This document shows, piece by piece, positions 45,538 through 55,245 of a stretch of DNA of 64,000 bases. This DNA comes from Phaeobacter gallaeciensis DSM 26640 (GTDB lineage: Bacteria > Pseudomonadota > Alphaproteobacteria > Rhodobacterales > Rhodobacteraceae). The position numbers and the translations under genes were made by a program. The notes under the pieces are model-generated. The model had not been told where the DNA came from and ran no database searches. It saw only the letters and a list, made by a program, of their open reading frames with translations. Each line of letters opens with the position of its first letter. Position 1 is the stretch's first letter. The stretch lies in contig NC_023137.1 in NCBI RefSeq assembly GCF_000511385.1, positions 201,001 to 265,000 of the forward strand, given 5' to 3'.

Positions 45538-46263
45538 ATGGACTGGCGCGACGAGGGCATATTGCTGACGATGCGCCGCCATGGAGAAAGCGCGGCCATT
45601 GTCGATGCATTCACTGCCGAGCATGGACGTCACGCCGGGATCGTACGCGGCGGTGCGGGGCGGAGGATGGCCCCCGTGTTGCAGCCTGGTGCGCAATTGG
45701 ATCTGACTTGGCGTGCCCGGCTTGAAGACCACCTCGGCAGCTATCAGGCCGAATTGATCCGAAGTCGTGCCGCGACTGCCATGTCCAGCCGGTTGGCGCT
45801 TGCTGGATTGAACGCGGTCACGGCCTTGCTCGCCTTCTGTCTGCCGGAACGTGAAGCCCACCCGGACCTCTACCGGCGCAGCACGCAGATTCTGGACCTT
45901 CTAGGCCGCGATGATATCTGGCCTTTGGCCTATCTGCGTTGGGAGGTCGCCCTTCTGGAAGAAATGGGTTTCGGTTTGGATTTCGAGCAATGTGCCGTCA
46001 CCGGCAGTCGTCTCGACCTGATCTATGTCTCACCCAAGAGTGGACGCGCCGTTTCACGCACAGGGGCAGGTGAATGGGCTGATCGGATGTTGCCCTTACC
46101 TCCGGTACTGATGGGACGTGGAGGGGCGGAGAATAGTGAGATCGTGACAGCCCTCACGACGACCGGTTTCTTCCTGCAAAACCGGCTGGCCCCATCGCTT
46201 GGCAACCACCCGCTGCCGGAGGCTCGGGGGCGGTTCATCGATATTCTCAGTCGGCAGCCGTGA
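45538..46263 (+). CDS. recO: DNA repair protein RecO
   Basis: RecO loads RecA together with RecF and RecR on gapped DNA. The 241-residue protein has the N-terminal OB fold ([20 protein letters not shown], then [15 protein letters not shown]) and the helical C-terminal domain ([30 protein letters not shown]). The Cys-zinc site of some RecO proteins is reduced to a single Cys here. It is the last gene of the series from pdxJ and overlaps the 3' end of the convergent META-domain gene by 17 bases. Confidence 0.95.
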   Translation: MDWRDEGILLTMRRHGESAAIVDAFTAEHGRHAGIVRGGAGRRMAPVLQPGAQLDLTWRARLEDHLGSYQAELIRSRAATAMSSRLALAGLNAVTALLAFCLPEREAHPDLYRRSTQILDLLGRDDIWPLAYLRWEVALLEEMGFGLDFEQCAVTGSRLDLIYVSPKSGRAVSRTGAGEWADRMLPLPPVLMGRGGAENSEIVTALTTTGFFLQNRLAPSLGNHPLPEARGRFIDILSRQP

Positions 46264-46651
46264 AAATCATCTCTCGCCCGGCCTCATTCGACAAAATCAT
46301 CACCGCGCCTTTGATCTCTACGATTTCCATTGCCTGCAAGGCAGCGAGGACATCGGTTTCTTCCTGCAAGGCGGCGCACACCATACGAGTCGTGGCGAGG
46401 CGCTCGACCTCAAACCATGGGTAGGGCGCGGTGAGTTGTCCGGTCACCCGGTTGCAGGGCAACTCACCGGCCAGCACGCCGGGACGGGGAAAGCTCAGTG
46501 TCGTGACTTCTGAGACCGCTTCGCCGTCGACCTCACGTAGCTGCCATGTGGCGCTGTTGCCGCCATAGGCCCGCAGAGTTTCATCACCAAGGCAGGCGCT
46601 GAGGATACCGGTGAAAAGTATCGCAAGTATCAGAAAATAAGTCTGTTTCAT
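46247..46651 (-). CDS. META-domain lipoprotein (HslJ-like)
   Basis: A 134-residue protein with a lipoprotein signal ([20 protein letters not shown], lipobox LSAC with Cys20) followed by a META/HslJ-type domain: [32 protein letters not shown] and [17 protein letters not shown] with a Cys pair. META proteins are outer-membrane lipoproteins of stress or motility context; the role here is unknown. It converges with recO and overlaps it. Confidence 0.8.
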   Translation of the reverse strand: MKQTYFLILAILFTGILSACLGDETLRAYGGNSATWQLREVDGEAVSEVTTLSFPRPGVLAGELPCNRVTGQLTAPYPWFEVERLATTRMVCAALQEETDVLAALQAMEIVEIKGAVMILSNEAGREMIFTAAD

Positions 46652-46697
46652 GACGGCACGCTAACTTCTGACGGGGATACGTCAAGGTGAAGACAAC

Positions 46698-46725
46698 GAA
46701 AAACCCGGCACAAGGGTGCCGGGTT
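46698..46725 (-). terminator. Terminator of the methylsuccinyl-CoA dehydrogenase gene
   Basis: AACCCGGCAC (46702-46711) pairs with GTGCCGGGTT (46716-46725) with a 4-base loop; on the minus strand the stem ends in TTTTT. It lies about 40 bases after the stop of the dehydrogenase gene. Confidence 0.93.
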
Positions 46726-46763
46726 GGTTGCAGATTAAAGTCTGCTCAGTGATCTGTCCGTGA

Positions 46764-48449
46764 TCAGGCCAGCAGGCGGCGTGCGATCACCTGTGCCTGG
46801 ATTTCTGCAGCACCCTCAAAGATATTGAGAATACGGGCATCACACAGAACCCGGCTGATTTTATATTCCAAGGCAAAGCCATTGCCACCATGGATCTGCA
46901 AACCGTTGTCAGCCGCCGCCCAGGCGACGCGCGCGCCCAGCAGCTTGGCCATGCCGGCCTCAAGGTCGCAGCGATGCCCGTTGTCCTTCTCCCACGCAGA
47001 GAAATAGGTGAGCTGACGCGCGATCATGATTTCGACGGCCATCATGGCAAGTTTGGAGGCAACACGCGGGAAGGCGATCAGCGGTTTGCCGAACTGCTTG
47101 CGGTCCTGCGCATATTGCATCGCGATATCAAGCGCCGATTGTGCAACGCCAATGGCGCGGGCTGCAGTCTGGATACGGGCGGATTCGAAGGTCTCCATCA
47201 ACTGCTTGAACCCCTTGCCCTCATCTCCACCGAGGAGGTTTTCACGCTTCACGTGAAACCCGTCAAAGCCCAACTCGTATTCCTTCATGCCGCGATAGCC
47301 CAGAACCTCGATCTCGCCGCCGGTCATACCTTCGGTCGGGAACGGGTTTTCATCGGTGCCCGGTGTTTTTTCGGCCAGGAACATCGACAGGCCACGGTGA
47401 TCGGTTGTGTTGGGGTCCGTCCGCGCCAGAAGCGTCATAACATGGGTGCGGGCGGCGTGGGTGATCCAGGTTTTGTTGCCTGTGATCCGGTAGTCGCCAT
47501 TGTCGTCCTTTACGGCACGGGTACGCAGGGAGCCAAGATCAGAGCCTGTGTTTGGCTCAGTGAACACAGCTGTTGGCAGAATTTCTGCGCTCGCAATCCT
47601 GGGCAGCCAACTGGCTTTCTGCTCCTCGGTGCCACCGGCGATGATCAGCTCAGCCGCGATTTCCGAACGGGTTCCAAGGCTGCCGACGCCAATATAACCG
47701 CGTGACAGCTCCTCCGAGACCACGCACATGGAGGCCTTGGAGAGGCCAAACCCACCGTATTCTTCGGGAATGGTCAGGCCAAAAACACCCATTTCGGCCA
47801 GTTCCTCGATGATCTCCATCGGGATCAACTCATCCTTCAGGTGCCAGTCGTGGGCGTTCGGCTCTACCTTTTCGAGCGCGTAGCGGCGGAACTGGTCGCG
47901 GATCATCTCCAGCTCTTCATCAAGACCGGAGGCGCCAAACATCACGGAACCAGCCTGTTCCTGCATCAACTCGACGAGCCGCAGGCGTGCGGCCTGGGTA
48001 TTGCCGCTGTCGCAGAGCGTCATCACAGCAGGGGCCATCAGCATCCGCTGGCTGTCCTGCGACAGGCCAAGATCCTGCAGACGCAAGATTTCACCCTGGT
48101 TCATCTGAATGCCACCGTAGATCTGCCAGAGGTATTCGCCAAAACCGATCTGAAGCATCAACTGCTCCATCTCGCCAAACTTACCATCTGCCTGTAGCTG
48201 CCCGGCCCAACGATGCATCTGGCGCAGGCTGTAAGCGTAGGTCGCAAGCCAAGCGAGCCCATGGGCAGCTGTCTGATGTGCCTCAACCAACGTCCCGGAG
48301 ACGCGCCCGTCCTCGCTGACCTGTTCGCGTACTGTAGCACGCGCTGCCTCCAGCAGCTGGTCCACCGGCTCCAGCGCAGCAGCGGTCAGTGTCAGCACAT
48401 CAGAGATAAGCGTCGGTTGCATTTGCGGGTCCTGTCCATCGTGGGCCAT
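46764..48449 (-). CDS. mcd: (2S)-methylsuccinyl-CoA dehydrogenase
   Basis: This flavoprotein oxidises (2S)-methylsuccinyl-CoA to mesaconyl-CoA in the ethylmalonyl-CoA pathway of acetyl-CoA assimilation, passing electrons to ETF. The 561-residue protein has an N-terminal helical extension of about 170 residues absent from ordinary acyl-CoA dehydrogenases but characteristic of Mcd, then the acyl-CoA dehydrogenase fold with TEPNTGSDLGSLRTRA, TGNKTWITHAARTH, RKQFGKPLIAFPRV and QIHGGNGFALEYKISRV near the end. Its closest alternative is a generic acyl-CoA dehydrogenase, but the extension and length favour Mcd. The etfBA genes later in the window could accept its electrons. Confidence 0.9.
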   Translation of the reverse strand: MAHDGQDPQMQPTLISDVLTLTAAALEPVDQLLEAARATVREQVSEDGRVSGTLVEAHQTAAHGLAWLATYAYSLRQMHRWAGQLQADGKFGEMEQLMLQIGFGEYLWQIYGGIQMNQGEILRLQDLGLSQDSQRMLMAPAVMTLCDSGNTQAARLRLVELMQEQAGSVMFGASGLDEELEMIRDQFRRYALEKVEPNAHDWHLKDELIPMEIIEELAEMGVFGLTIPEEYGGFGLSKASMCVVSEELSRGYIGVGSLGTRSEIAAELIIAGGTEEQKASWLPRIASAEILPTAVFTEPNTGSDLGSLRTRAVKDDNGDYRITGNKTWITHAARTHVMTLLARTDPNTTDHRGLSMFLAEKTPGTDENPFPTEGMTGGEIEVLGYRGMKEYELGFDGFHVKRENLLGGDEGKGFKQLMETFESARIQTAARAIGVAQSALDIAMQYAQDRKQFGKPLIAFPRVASKLAMMAVEIMIARQLTYFSAWEKDNGHRCDLEAGMAKLLGARVAWAAADNGLQIHGGNGFALEYKISRVLCDARILNIFEGAAEIQAQVIARRLLA

Positions 48450-48493
48450 GAATCACATCCTTTTCAGCTGCGTATGTGGTAGATCATTTTGCA

Positions 48494-48506
48494 GTTGCAG
48501 CGCAAC
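48494..48506. promoter_or_regulatory. Inverted repeat upstream of mcd
   Basis: GTTGC-AGC-GCAAC is a perfect 5-bp inverted repeat located 45 bases before the mcd start, inside a TTTTGCAG...AAAAA context. A similar TTTTGCAG...AAAAA string without the symmetry is found near 61612 upstream of etfB. An operator for carbon-source control is possible but no regulator is identified. Confidence 0.35.
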
Positions 48507-48595
48507 AAAAATACCCTGCGACATAACGCATAGATCAAAAATTGCGTGCATATTTCGCGAGCGCAGCAGAGGAAACCTGTGCTAAGGGTCTGATC

Positions 48596-49384
48596 ATGTC
48601 AGATAATTCATTTGTTATGCTTTTCCTCCCAGCAGAGCTTGCCTCTGTAAATATGCTTGCGGCCTTCGCGATTGCAGCACTTGCGGGTGCGGTGAAAGGG
48701 ATGGTGGGGTTCGCCATGCCGATGATTCTCGTGTCTGGTCTCAGTCTGTTCCTGCCGCCGGATATCGCCTTGGCTGGCCTAATCCTGCCCACTTTGGTGA
48801 CGAATGGGATGCAGGCCCTGCGGCAAGGCACGCAGGCGGCATGGCAGTCGGTGAAACGGTTCAGGATTTTTCTACTGATTGGTCTGGTTTTTCTGCTGGC
48901 CAGCGCGCAGCTTGTCCGCGTTTTGCCGCAAGATATTATGCTGATCCTGATTGGCGCCCCGATCACCCTGTTTGCTGTGTTGCAGCTGTTTGGGATCGCA
49001 ATCCCTATCTCCCGCGCCACGCCGCGTGTGGAGGCCATAGTTGCCGCCTTCGCCGGGTTCATTGGTGGGTTTTCCGGAATATGGGGCCCTCCGACCGTCG
49101 CCTATCTGACCGCCCTCGGCACTGAAAAACGCGAACAGATGCGAGTACAGGGCGTGATCTACGGCTTGGGCGCGGTGGCCCTGTTGATTGCGCATATCGG
49201 ATCGGGTGTGATGCGGGCAGATACAGCGCCGTTTTCGTTACTGCTGATCCCGCCAGCTATTTTGGGAATGTGGATCGGGGGACGCTTGCAGGACCGGATC
49301 AATCAGGCCACTTTTCGACGGGCAACGCTGCTTGTGTTGCTGGTCGCCGGGGCAAATCTGCTGCGGCGCGGACTGATATATTAG
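48596..49384 (+). CDS. TauE/SafE family sulphite exporter-type permease
   Basis: A 262-residue inner-membrane protein with about eight helices and the typical pattern of two repeats: AAFAIAALAGAVKGMVGFAMPMIL and AAFAGFIGGFSGIWGPPTVAYLTAL. The GFIGGFSGIWGPP motif is diagnostic of the TauE/SafE family (organosulphonate, sulphite or other anion efflux). ATG 48596 is chosen. It is divergent from mcd; the substrate is unknown. Confidence 0.9.
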   Translation: MSDNSFVMLFLPAELASVNMLAAFAIAALAGAVKGMVGFAMPMILVSGLSLFLPPDIALAGLILPTLVTNGMQALRQGTQAAWQSVKRFRIFLLIGLVFLLASAQLVRVLPQDIMLILIGAPITLFAVLQLFGIAIPISRATPRVEAIVAAFAGFIGGFSGIWGPPTVAYLTALGTEKREQMRVQGVIYGLGAVALLIAHIGSGVMRADTAPFSLLLIPPAILGMWIGGRLQDRINQATFRRATLLVLLVAGANLLRRGLIY

Positions 49385-49442
49385 GGTCTAGCAAGCGTGT
49401 TAGGGTCGGTATAGGGTGAAAAACGCGCAGAAAGGGCCGCAG

Positions 49443-50342
49443 ATGCCAACGCGACTGAGCGCTGAACAGCTGGCCACCGCATCCATTGCGGTCGCACTTC
49501 TGGTGCTTGCAGCAAAGGCGCTGGCCTGGTGGCTGACCGGCTCGATTGCACTTTTCTCCGATGCAATGGAGTCTCTGGTCAATATTGGTGGTGCGATCAT
49601 TGCGTGGTTTGCGGTCCGTTACGCAAATCGCCCGGCTGATGTCGGCCATCCCTTTGGGCACCACAAGGCGGAGTATTTCTCGGCTGTTGTGGAAGGGATC
49701 ATGATCATCGTGGCGGCGCTATTGATTCTTCAGGAGGCGATCAGCGCCTTGCTCGTGCCGACTCCCTTGGTTTGGAGCCCGGCCGGATTGTGGGTCAATG
49801 CGGGCGCAATGGTGATCAATCTCCTTTGGGCGCGGGTGCTGATCGCACGGGGGGCGGCCCTTAAATCTCCGGCATTGGCCGCAGGCGGCCGCCATCTGAT
49901 GAGTGATGTCTGGACCTCTGCGGGAGTTCTCGTGGGGTTGGTTCTTGCGATGGGGACGGGCTGGCCCTTGCTTGATCCAATTCTGGCCCTTTTGGTTGCG
50001 GTCAATATTCTGCGCGAAGGCTATCTGGTTGTGGCCTCGTCAGTTGGGGGGCTGATGGACCAGGCTGCACCGCTTGATGAGCGCAGGCAGATTGCCACTA
50101 TAATCCATCACACGGCTCATGGTGCCCTTCAGGTGCACGGTTTGAAAACTCGTCGTGCTGGGCAGGTTGTTTTTGTCGAGTTTCATATGGTTGTCGCGGG
50201 CGGGATGACGGTGCGGGTCTCACATGCGATTTGTGATCGTATCGAGGAGGCGATCCGCGCCTCACTGCCGACGGCGCAGGTTACGATCCACGTGGAACCG
50301 GAGCATAAACTGGAAGACACTGGCATCAAACCGGGGCAGTAA
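49443..50342 (+). CDS. Cation diffusion facilitator transporter
   Basis: This family pumps divalent metals such as Zn, Fe or Cd out of the cytoplasm using proton exchange. The 299-residue protein has six helices with ALFSDAMESLVNIGGAII, VGHPFGHHKAEYFSAVVEG (the HxxxD-like metal-site region), RHLMSDVWTSAGVLVGLV and a C-terminal cytoplasmic domain with VEFHMVVAGGMTV and IHVEPE. ATG 49443 is chosen over GTG 49416 by the AAAGGG site. Metal preference cannot be decided. Confidence 0.92.
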   Translation: MPTRLSAEQLATASIAVALLVLAAKALAWWLTGSIALFSDAMESLVNIGGAIIAWFAVRYANRPADVGHPFGHHKAEYFSAVVEGIMIIVAALLILQEAISALLVPTPLVWSPAGLWVNAGAMVINLLWARVLIARGAALKSPALAAGGRHLMSDVWTSAGVLVGLVLAMGTGWPLLDPILALLVAVNILREGYLVVASSVGGLMDQAAPLDERRQIATIIHHTAHGALQVHGLKTRRAGQVVFVEFHMVVAGGMTVRVSHAICDRIEEAIRASLPTAQVTIHVEPEHKLEDTGIKPGQ

Positions 50343-50364
50343 GCCCTTTGATCCCAGATGTGAA

Positions 50365-50393
50365 AAAGCCCCGGTCAAATGCCGGGGCTTTTC
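50365..50393. terminator. Bidirectional terminator between the CDF pump and pckA
   Basis: AAAAGCCCCGG (50365-50375) pairs with CCGGGGCTTTT (50383-50393) with a TCAAATG loop. A/T tracts flank both sides, so it serves both convergent genes. Confidence 0.95.
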
Positions 50394-50411
50394 TGCTGGT
50401 TCGTTGCTGGC

Positions 50412-52010
50412 TTAGCTTATTGCAGCAGCCTTCACGTCGTCATCAATGTAGGGCAGGTACTGTTCAAAGTTATCAGAGAACATCTGCACCAGCTTGGCGG
50501 CCTGCGTGTCATAGGCGGCCTGATCGTCCCAAGTCCGGCGTGGATCCAGCAGAACTTCGGCTACACCGGGCACTGTGACAGGCACATCAAAGCCGAAGTT
50601 GCCGTCCTTGCGGAATTCAGACTCTGCCAGCGAGCCGTCCAGTGCTGCGGTCAGCAGGGCGCGGGTCGCGCGGATCGGCATACGCGAGCCGATGCCGTAG
50701 GCGCCGCCGGTCCATCCTGTGTTGACCAGCCAGCAGGTCGCACCGTGCTCGGCAATCTTCTCACGCAGCAGGTTGCCGTAGACCTCAGGGCGGCGCGGCA
50801 TGAAGGGGGCACCAAAACAGGTGGAGAAAGTGGGCTCCGGCTCGGTCACACCGCGCTCGGTGCCGGCCACCTTGGATGTGAAACCGGACAGGAAGTGGTA
50901 CATTGCCTGCGCCGGGGTCAGCCGCGCGATGGGAGGCAGCACGCCGAAGGCATCACATGTCAGCATGATGATGTTCTTGGGGTGGCCGCCGCGGGCGCTG
51001 TCCGAAGCATTGGAGATGTAATGCAGCGGGTAGGCGCAGCGCATGTTGGCGGTCAGGCTGTCGTCGTTGAAATCTAGCTCTTTGGTTTCCGGATCGAAAA
51101 CCATGTTCTCAATCACGGTGCCGAACTTGGAGGTGGTGGCATAGATTTCAGGCTCTGCCTCGGCGTTCAGGTTGATGGTCTTGGCATAGCAGCCACCTTC
51201 AAAGTTGAAGGTACCGTTGTCAGCCCAGCCATGTTCGTCGTCGCCGATCAGAACGCGGTCCGGGTCGGCGGACAGGGTGGTTTTGCCGGTGCCGGAGAGG
51301 CCGAAGAACACGGCGGTGTCCACCGGGTTACCCTTGGCGTGGTTGGCGGAGCAGTGCATCGGCATGATGCCTTTTTCCGGCAGCAGGTAGTTCAGCAGCG
51401 AGAAGACCGATTTCTTGTTCTCACCGGCATATTCCGTGCCGCCAATCAGAATCATCTTGCGATCGAAGTTCATCGCAATCACGGTCTCGCTGCGGCAGTT
51501 GTGGCGCTCCGGTTTGGCTTGGAAGCTGGGGCAGTTGATGACGGTGAAATCCGCGATGAAGTCGTTCAGATCTTCACGGTCCGGGCGGCGCAGCATGGTG
51601 CGAATGAACAGACCATGCCAGGCCAGCTCGGTCACCATGCGGACGTTGATCGCATGGGCGGGGTCCGCACCACCGACGAGATCCTGAACATAGTATTCCT
51701 TGCCCTGCATATGGGCGAGCATGTCTTCATAGAGCGCGTCAAAGCCTTCGGGGCTCATCTCGGCATTGTTTTCCCACCAAATGGTCTTGGCGACACTGTC
51801 GGTCTTAACGACATGTTTGTCCTTGGGGGAGCGGCCGGTGAACTTGCCGGTGGTGACCAGAAAGGCGCCACCATTGCCAAGCGTACCCTCGTCGCGCTTC
51901 AGGGCCGCCTCAATCAGGGCTGGCTCCATGAGGTTATAATAGACGTTCCCCAGTCCTTCGATACCTTGATCTTCGAGGCGGAATTGCGGGTTAACCCGTC
52001 CAGATGCCAT
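50412..52010 (-). CDS. pckA: Phosphoenolpyruvate carboxykinase (ATP)
   Basis: Converts oxaloacetate to phosphoenolpyruvate, the first gluconeogenic step. The 532-residue protein has the ATP-type motifs: [20 protein letters not shown], the P-loop [39 protein letters not shown] and the C-terminal [16 protein letters not shown] region. It is divergent from chvI across 347 bases. In agrobacteria and rhizobia pckA lies beside chvI-chvG, so the same control is likely here. Confidence 0.97.
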   Translation of the reverse strand: MASGRVNPQFRLEDQGIEGLGNVYYNLMEPALIEAALKRDEGTLGNGGAFLVTTGKFTGRSPKDKHVVKTDSVAKTIWWENNAEMSPEGFDALYEDMLAHMQGKEYYVQDLVGGADPAHAINVRMVTELAWHGLFIRTMLRRPDREDLNDFIADFTVINCPSFQAKPERHNCRSETVIAMNFDRKMILIGGTEYAGENKKSVFSLLNYLLPEKGIMPMHCSANHAKGNPVDTAVFFGLSGTGKTTLSADPDRVLIGDDEHGWADNGTFNFEGGCYAKTINLNAEAEPEIYATTSKFGTVIENMVFDPETKELDFNDDSLTANMRCAYPLHYISNASDSARGGHPKNIIMLTCDAFGVLPPIARLTPAQAMYHFLSGFTSKVAGTERGVTEPEPTFSTCFGAPFMPRRPEVYGNLLREKIAEHGATCWLVNTGWTGGAYGIGSRMPIRATRALLTAALDGSLAESEFRKDGNFGFDVPVTVPGVAEVLLDPRRTWDDQAAYDTQAAKLVQMFSDNFEQYLPYIDDDVKAAAIS

Positions 52011-52357
52011 GTGTTCTTTCTCCTGTGTCGACCATCAAAGGCCGCAAACAATAAAAGCCGCGCCCTGGGGCAGAAATCGGCACAACGGCCGATGTGGCTG
52101 GTCTTAACATGAGGGTTTGTACGCTGAACAGAACGGTTTGACGCAGTTAGCGCCATCAAGGCGATGTTTAGCGCAACCATTTTTTTTAAAGACAATTTGC
52201 AGGGGTGGCTGCCGGAATCTTCAGCGCCTGCTAAGGTATTTTTGTCTCAATTGAGGCGAAACTGTGTCCAGATTCTTCAATTGGCATTGATTCGCCGAAG
52301 CAGAACGGCGATGAACGTCTAAAAAACGCAAAAAAGAGCAGATTAGGGGCCAATCAG
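52011..52357. promoter_or_regulatory. Divergent promoter region between pckA and chvI
   Basis: A 347-base AT-richer region without a gene. It holds a perfect 10-bp palindrome CTCAATTGAG at 52246-52255, about 100 bases before the chvI start, and an AT-rich stretch near 52180-52200. The region must contain the promoters of both genes; ChvI binding is plausible but its recognition site is not identified here. Confidence 0.45.
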
Positions 52358-53059
52358 ATGTCTAAGATTGCTTTAGTCGATGATGATCGGAATATCCTGA
52401 CTTCGGTCTCGATGACCCTGGAGGCCGAAGGCTTCGAGGTGGAAACTTATAATGACGGGCAGGCTGCGTTGGATGCGTTCAACAAAAAACTGCCGGATAT
52501 GGCCGTTCTCGATATAAAGATGCCGCGCATGGACGGCATGGACCTGTTGCAGCGGCTGCGGCAGAAAACCCAGATGCCGGTGATCTTTCTCACCTCCAAG
52601 GACGATGAGATCGACGAGGTGCTGGGCCTGCGCATGGGCGCCGATGATTACGTCAAAAAACCGTTTTCGCAGCGACTGCTGGTCGAGCGGATCCGCGCCC
52701 TGCTGCGCCGTCAGGAAGCGATCAGCGGCGATGCGGTCGCCACGACCACTGAAAACAAGGTGATGGAGCGCGGGAATCTGCGGATGGATCCGCTGCGCCA
52801 TTCGGTCAGCTGGAAGGGGCAGGATGTGTCACTGACCGTGACCGAATTCCTGCTGCTGCAAGCGCTGGCGCAACGCCCCGGTTTTGTCAAAAGCCGCGAT
52901 CAACTGATGGATGTCGCCTATGATGATCAAGTCTATGTCGACGACCGCACCATCGACAGCCATATCAAGCGTCTGCGCAAGAAGATGCGCAGCGCGGACT
53001 CTGAATTCTCGGCGATTGAGACGCTTTACGGTATCGGATACCGTTACAATGAAGAGTAA
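52358..53059 (+). CDS. chvI: Response regulator ChvI (OmpR/PhoB family)
   Basis: ChvI is the DNA-binding partner of the ChvG (ExoS) sensor kinase and controls envelope, exopolysaccharide and central-carbon genes in alphaproteobacteria. The 233-residue protein has a receiver domain with Asp52 as phospho-acceptor in [13 protein letters not shown], and [10 protein letters not shown] and [14 protein letters not shown], then an OmpR-type winged helix ([16 protein letters not shown], then [13 protein letters not shown]). It is divergent from pckA and followed by chvG after 32 bases. Confidence 0.93.
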   Translation: MSKIALVDDDRNILTSVSMTLEAEGFEVETYNDGQAALDAFNKKLPDMAVLDIKMPRMDGMDLLQRLRQKTQMPVIFLTSKDDEIDEVLGLRMGADDYVKKPFSQRLLVERIRALLRRQEAISGDAVATTTENKVMERGNLRMDPLRHSVSWKGQDVSLTVTEFLLLQALAQRPGFVKSRDQLMDVAYDDQVYVDDRTIDSHIKRLRKKMRSADSEFSAIETLYGIGYRYNEE

Positions 53060-53091
53060 CCCCCGTCTGGGGCAGGCGGAGTAAAACGCCG

Positions 53092-54804
53092 ATGCGCGAT
53101 TCCGGCATAAGCCGTTCACAGCGGGATAATGATGTCGTTCTGGGCGACGATTGGGTCGCACCGGACCAAAACGTTACGCGTGAGCTGCAGGACAAGCGCG
53201 CGCGTCGTGGTGTGCTGTCGCTGCGGGGCTCTCCGCTGACGCGCAAGATTATCACGCTGAACCTCATCGCGCTGATCATTCTGGTTTCGGGTATTCTCTA
53301 CCTCAATTCTTCACGCCAGAGCTTGGTGCTGCAGCGCGCCGGCGCTCTTGCGGCAGAAGCCATGCTGATCTCGGATGTGTTCGAGGCGCAGCTGCCTGAG
53401 GTTGGCACGGTTAGTCTGGCTGTCGGCGATGGTATAGATCCTGTGACCACTCTGCAGAATATTAGCCTGCGCGCTGGGGCTGAGGTCTTCGTTTTTGATA
53501 CCGCCGGCACGCTGATCGCGCAGACCAAAGGTGTCGAACAAGGCGGAGCACTGGATCTGCTGAGGGATGACGACCCATCAGCCACCCTGATCAGCGATGG
53601 TCTTGCTGCGCTTTGGTCGGCGGCAGGCGGTTTGCTGAAATCGGATACGCCGGAGCCCACAGCTCAGCCGCTGGAGGATCAGCTGCGTGGTATGGTGCAG
53701 CAGGCCCTGGCTGGCGGTACCGAAGTGAAGGCCGTTGTAGACACCAGCGGCGGGACGGTGTTTTCCGCAGCCACGCCGATCCTCTTTCAGGGCCAGGCCA
53801 TCGGTGTTGTGACACTGGCGTCGCCGACCGGAGAGATCGACGCCTTGGTGCGCGGGGAACAGGAACGCGTCTTGCAGATGTTTGTTGTGGCCCTGGTTGT
53901 CTCCATCGGTCTGAGCCTGATCCTCGCCTCCACCATCGCGAACCCGCTCGCGGATCTGGCCGAAGCGGCTGAGCTGGGCCGGGATGGGGATTCCCGAAAA
54001 TCCAAACCGGGACGTATCCGCATCCCCGATTTGAGCGCGCGGCCCGATGAAATCGGCCGTCTCAGTCGGGCACTCCGTGGCATGGTAAAGGCACTCTATA
54101 ACCGTATTGACAGCAATGAGCAGTTCGCAGCGGACGTGGCACATGAGATCAAGAACCCACTGGCGAGCCTGCAGTCCGCCGTGGGAACGCTGCGGATGAT
54201 CAAACGCGAAGACCAGCGTGAGAAGTTGTTGGATGTCATCGAGCATGACGTGCGGCGTCTGGACCGGTTGGTCAGCGATATTTCCAACGCCTCACGACTG
54301 GATGCTGAATTGGTCAAGGAGGATGAAGAGAGCTTCGACCTTCTCAATATGCTCGGTAACCTCAATCAGTTCCTCGGCGAGGACGCCCGCGGGAAGGGCA
54401 TTGATTACATCACCGATTTGCCGAAAACCCCGATCACAATCCAGGGGCTGGAGGCGCGACTGGCCCAGGTTTTTGTCAACCTGATTACAAATGCGATTTC
54501 GTTTTGCGAGGACGGCGATGCGATCCGGGTCTGGGCGCGCCGCCGCGACAATCGCGTTTTGGTCGTGGTTGAGGACACCGGCCCCGGCATCCCCGATCAG
54601 GCCTTGACCAAAGTGTTTAAACGTTTTTACTCGCAGCGCCCTGTCGAGCATTTTGGCAACAACTCCGGTCTCGGCTTGGCTATTTCGAAGCAGATTGTTG
54701 AAGCACACGGTGGTGTGATCTGGGCCGAAAACATTCGCCCGACAGAAGCCGACATCACCTCGGAGCCTCTAGGGGCGCGGTTCGTCGTCGGCCTGCCGGT
54801 CTGA
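53092..54804 (+). CDS. chvG: Sensor histidine kinase ChvG
   Basis: ChvG (ExoS) is a membrane sensor that phosphorylates ChvI. The 570-residue protein has a membrane helix near residues 50-70 (IITLNLIALIILVSGILYL), a periplasmic domain of about 200 residues, a second helix (MFVVALVVSIGLSLILASTI), a HAMP-like linker, the H-box VAHEIKNPLASLQSAVG with His351, and the ATPase domain (NLITNAISFCEDGD, VVVEDTGPGIPD, NSGLGLAISKQIVEAHGG). The adjacent hprK, 3 bases downstream, indicates a unit linking envelope sensing with PTS signalling. Confidence 0.93.
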   Translation: MRDSGISRSQRDNDVVLGDDWVAPDQNVTRELQDKRARRGVLSLRGSPLTRKIITLNLIALIILVSGILYLNSSRQSLVLQRAGALAAEAMLISDVFEAQLPEVGTVSLAVGDGIDPVTTLQNISLRAGAEVFVFDTAGTLIAQTKGVEQGGALDLLRDDDPSATLISDGLAALWSAAGGLLKSDTPEPTAQPLEDQLRGMVQQALAGGTEVKAVVDTSGGTVFSAATPILFQGQAIGVVTLASPTGEIDALVRGEQERVLQMFVVALVVSIGLSLILASTIANPLADLAEAAELGRDGDSRKSKPGRIRIPDLSARPDEIGRLSRALRGMVKALYNRIDSNEQFAADVAHEIKNPLASLQSAVGTLRMIKREDQREKLLDVIEHDVRRLDRLVSDISNASRLDAELVKEDEESFDLLNMLGNLNQFLGEDARGKGIDYITDLPKTPITIQGLEARLAQVFVNLITNAISFCEDGDAIRVWARRRDNRVLVVVEDTGPGIPDQALTKVFKRFYSQRPVEHFGNNSGLGLAISKQIVEAHGGVIWAENIRPTEADITSEPLGARFVVGLPV

Positions 54805-54807
54805 CCA

Positions 54808-55245
54808 ATGATTGCGACGCGCACCTGTCGATTGCACGCCAGCTGCGTCGACCTCGCGGGGAATGGGGTGCTGATAACAGGCCGGTCCGGCAGTGGAAAA
54901 TCGGCACTAGCATTGCAATTGATGGCCTATGGTGCAGCGCTTGTTTCAGATGATCAGGTGATTGTAACGCTAGACGATCAGGGGCTGGAGGCCACAGCTC
55001 CTGATGCCTTGCATGGTATGATCGAAGCGCGCGGTATCGGCCTGTTGCGGGCTAGTGTATGTTCGCGATCCCGGCTGGTTGCTGTTATAGATTTGGAACA
55101 GCTTGAAACAGATCGCCTGCCACCCCAGCTGGAAACGATGATCCTTAACCACCCAATCCGTCTACTGCGCCGTGTTGATAGCCCGCAGTTTGCGTCTGCC
55201 CTGATACAGTTGCTCAAATGTGGAGCCGTAAATCCCGATGCTTGA
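54808..55245 (+). CDS. hprK: HPr kinase/phosphorylase (short form)
   Basis: Phosphorylates a Ser of HPr in response to metabolite levels. The 145-residue protein is the short alphaproteobacterial form without the N-terminal domain of the Gram-positive enzymes. It has Walker [20 protein letters not shown] at residues 25-43, the SDDQV acidic loop and the C-terminal signature [15 protein letters not shown]. It begins 3 bases after chvG and overlaps rapZ by 8 bases. Confidence 0.9.
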   Translation: MIATRTCRLHASCVDLAGNGVLITGRSGSGKSALALQLMAYGAALVSDDQVIVTLDDQGLEATAPDALHGMIEARGIGLLRASVCSRSRLVAVIDLEQLETDRLPPQLETMILNHPIRLLRRVDSPQFASALIQLLKCGAVNPDA

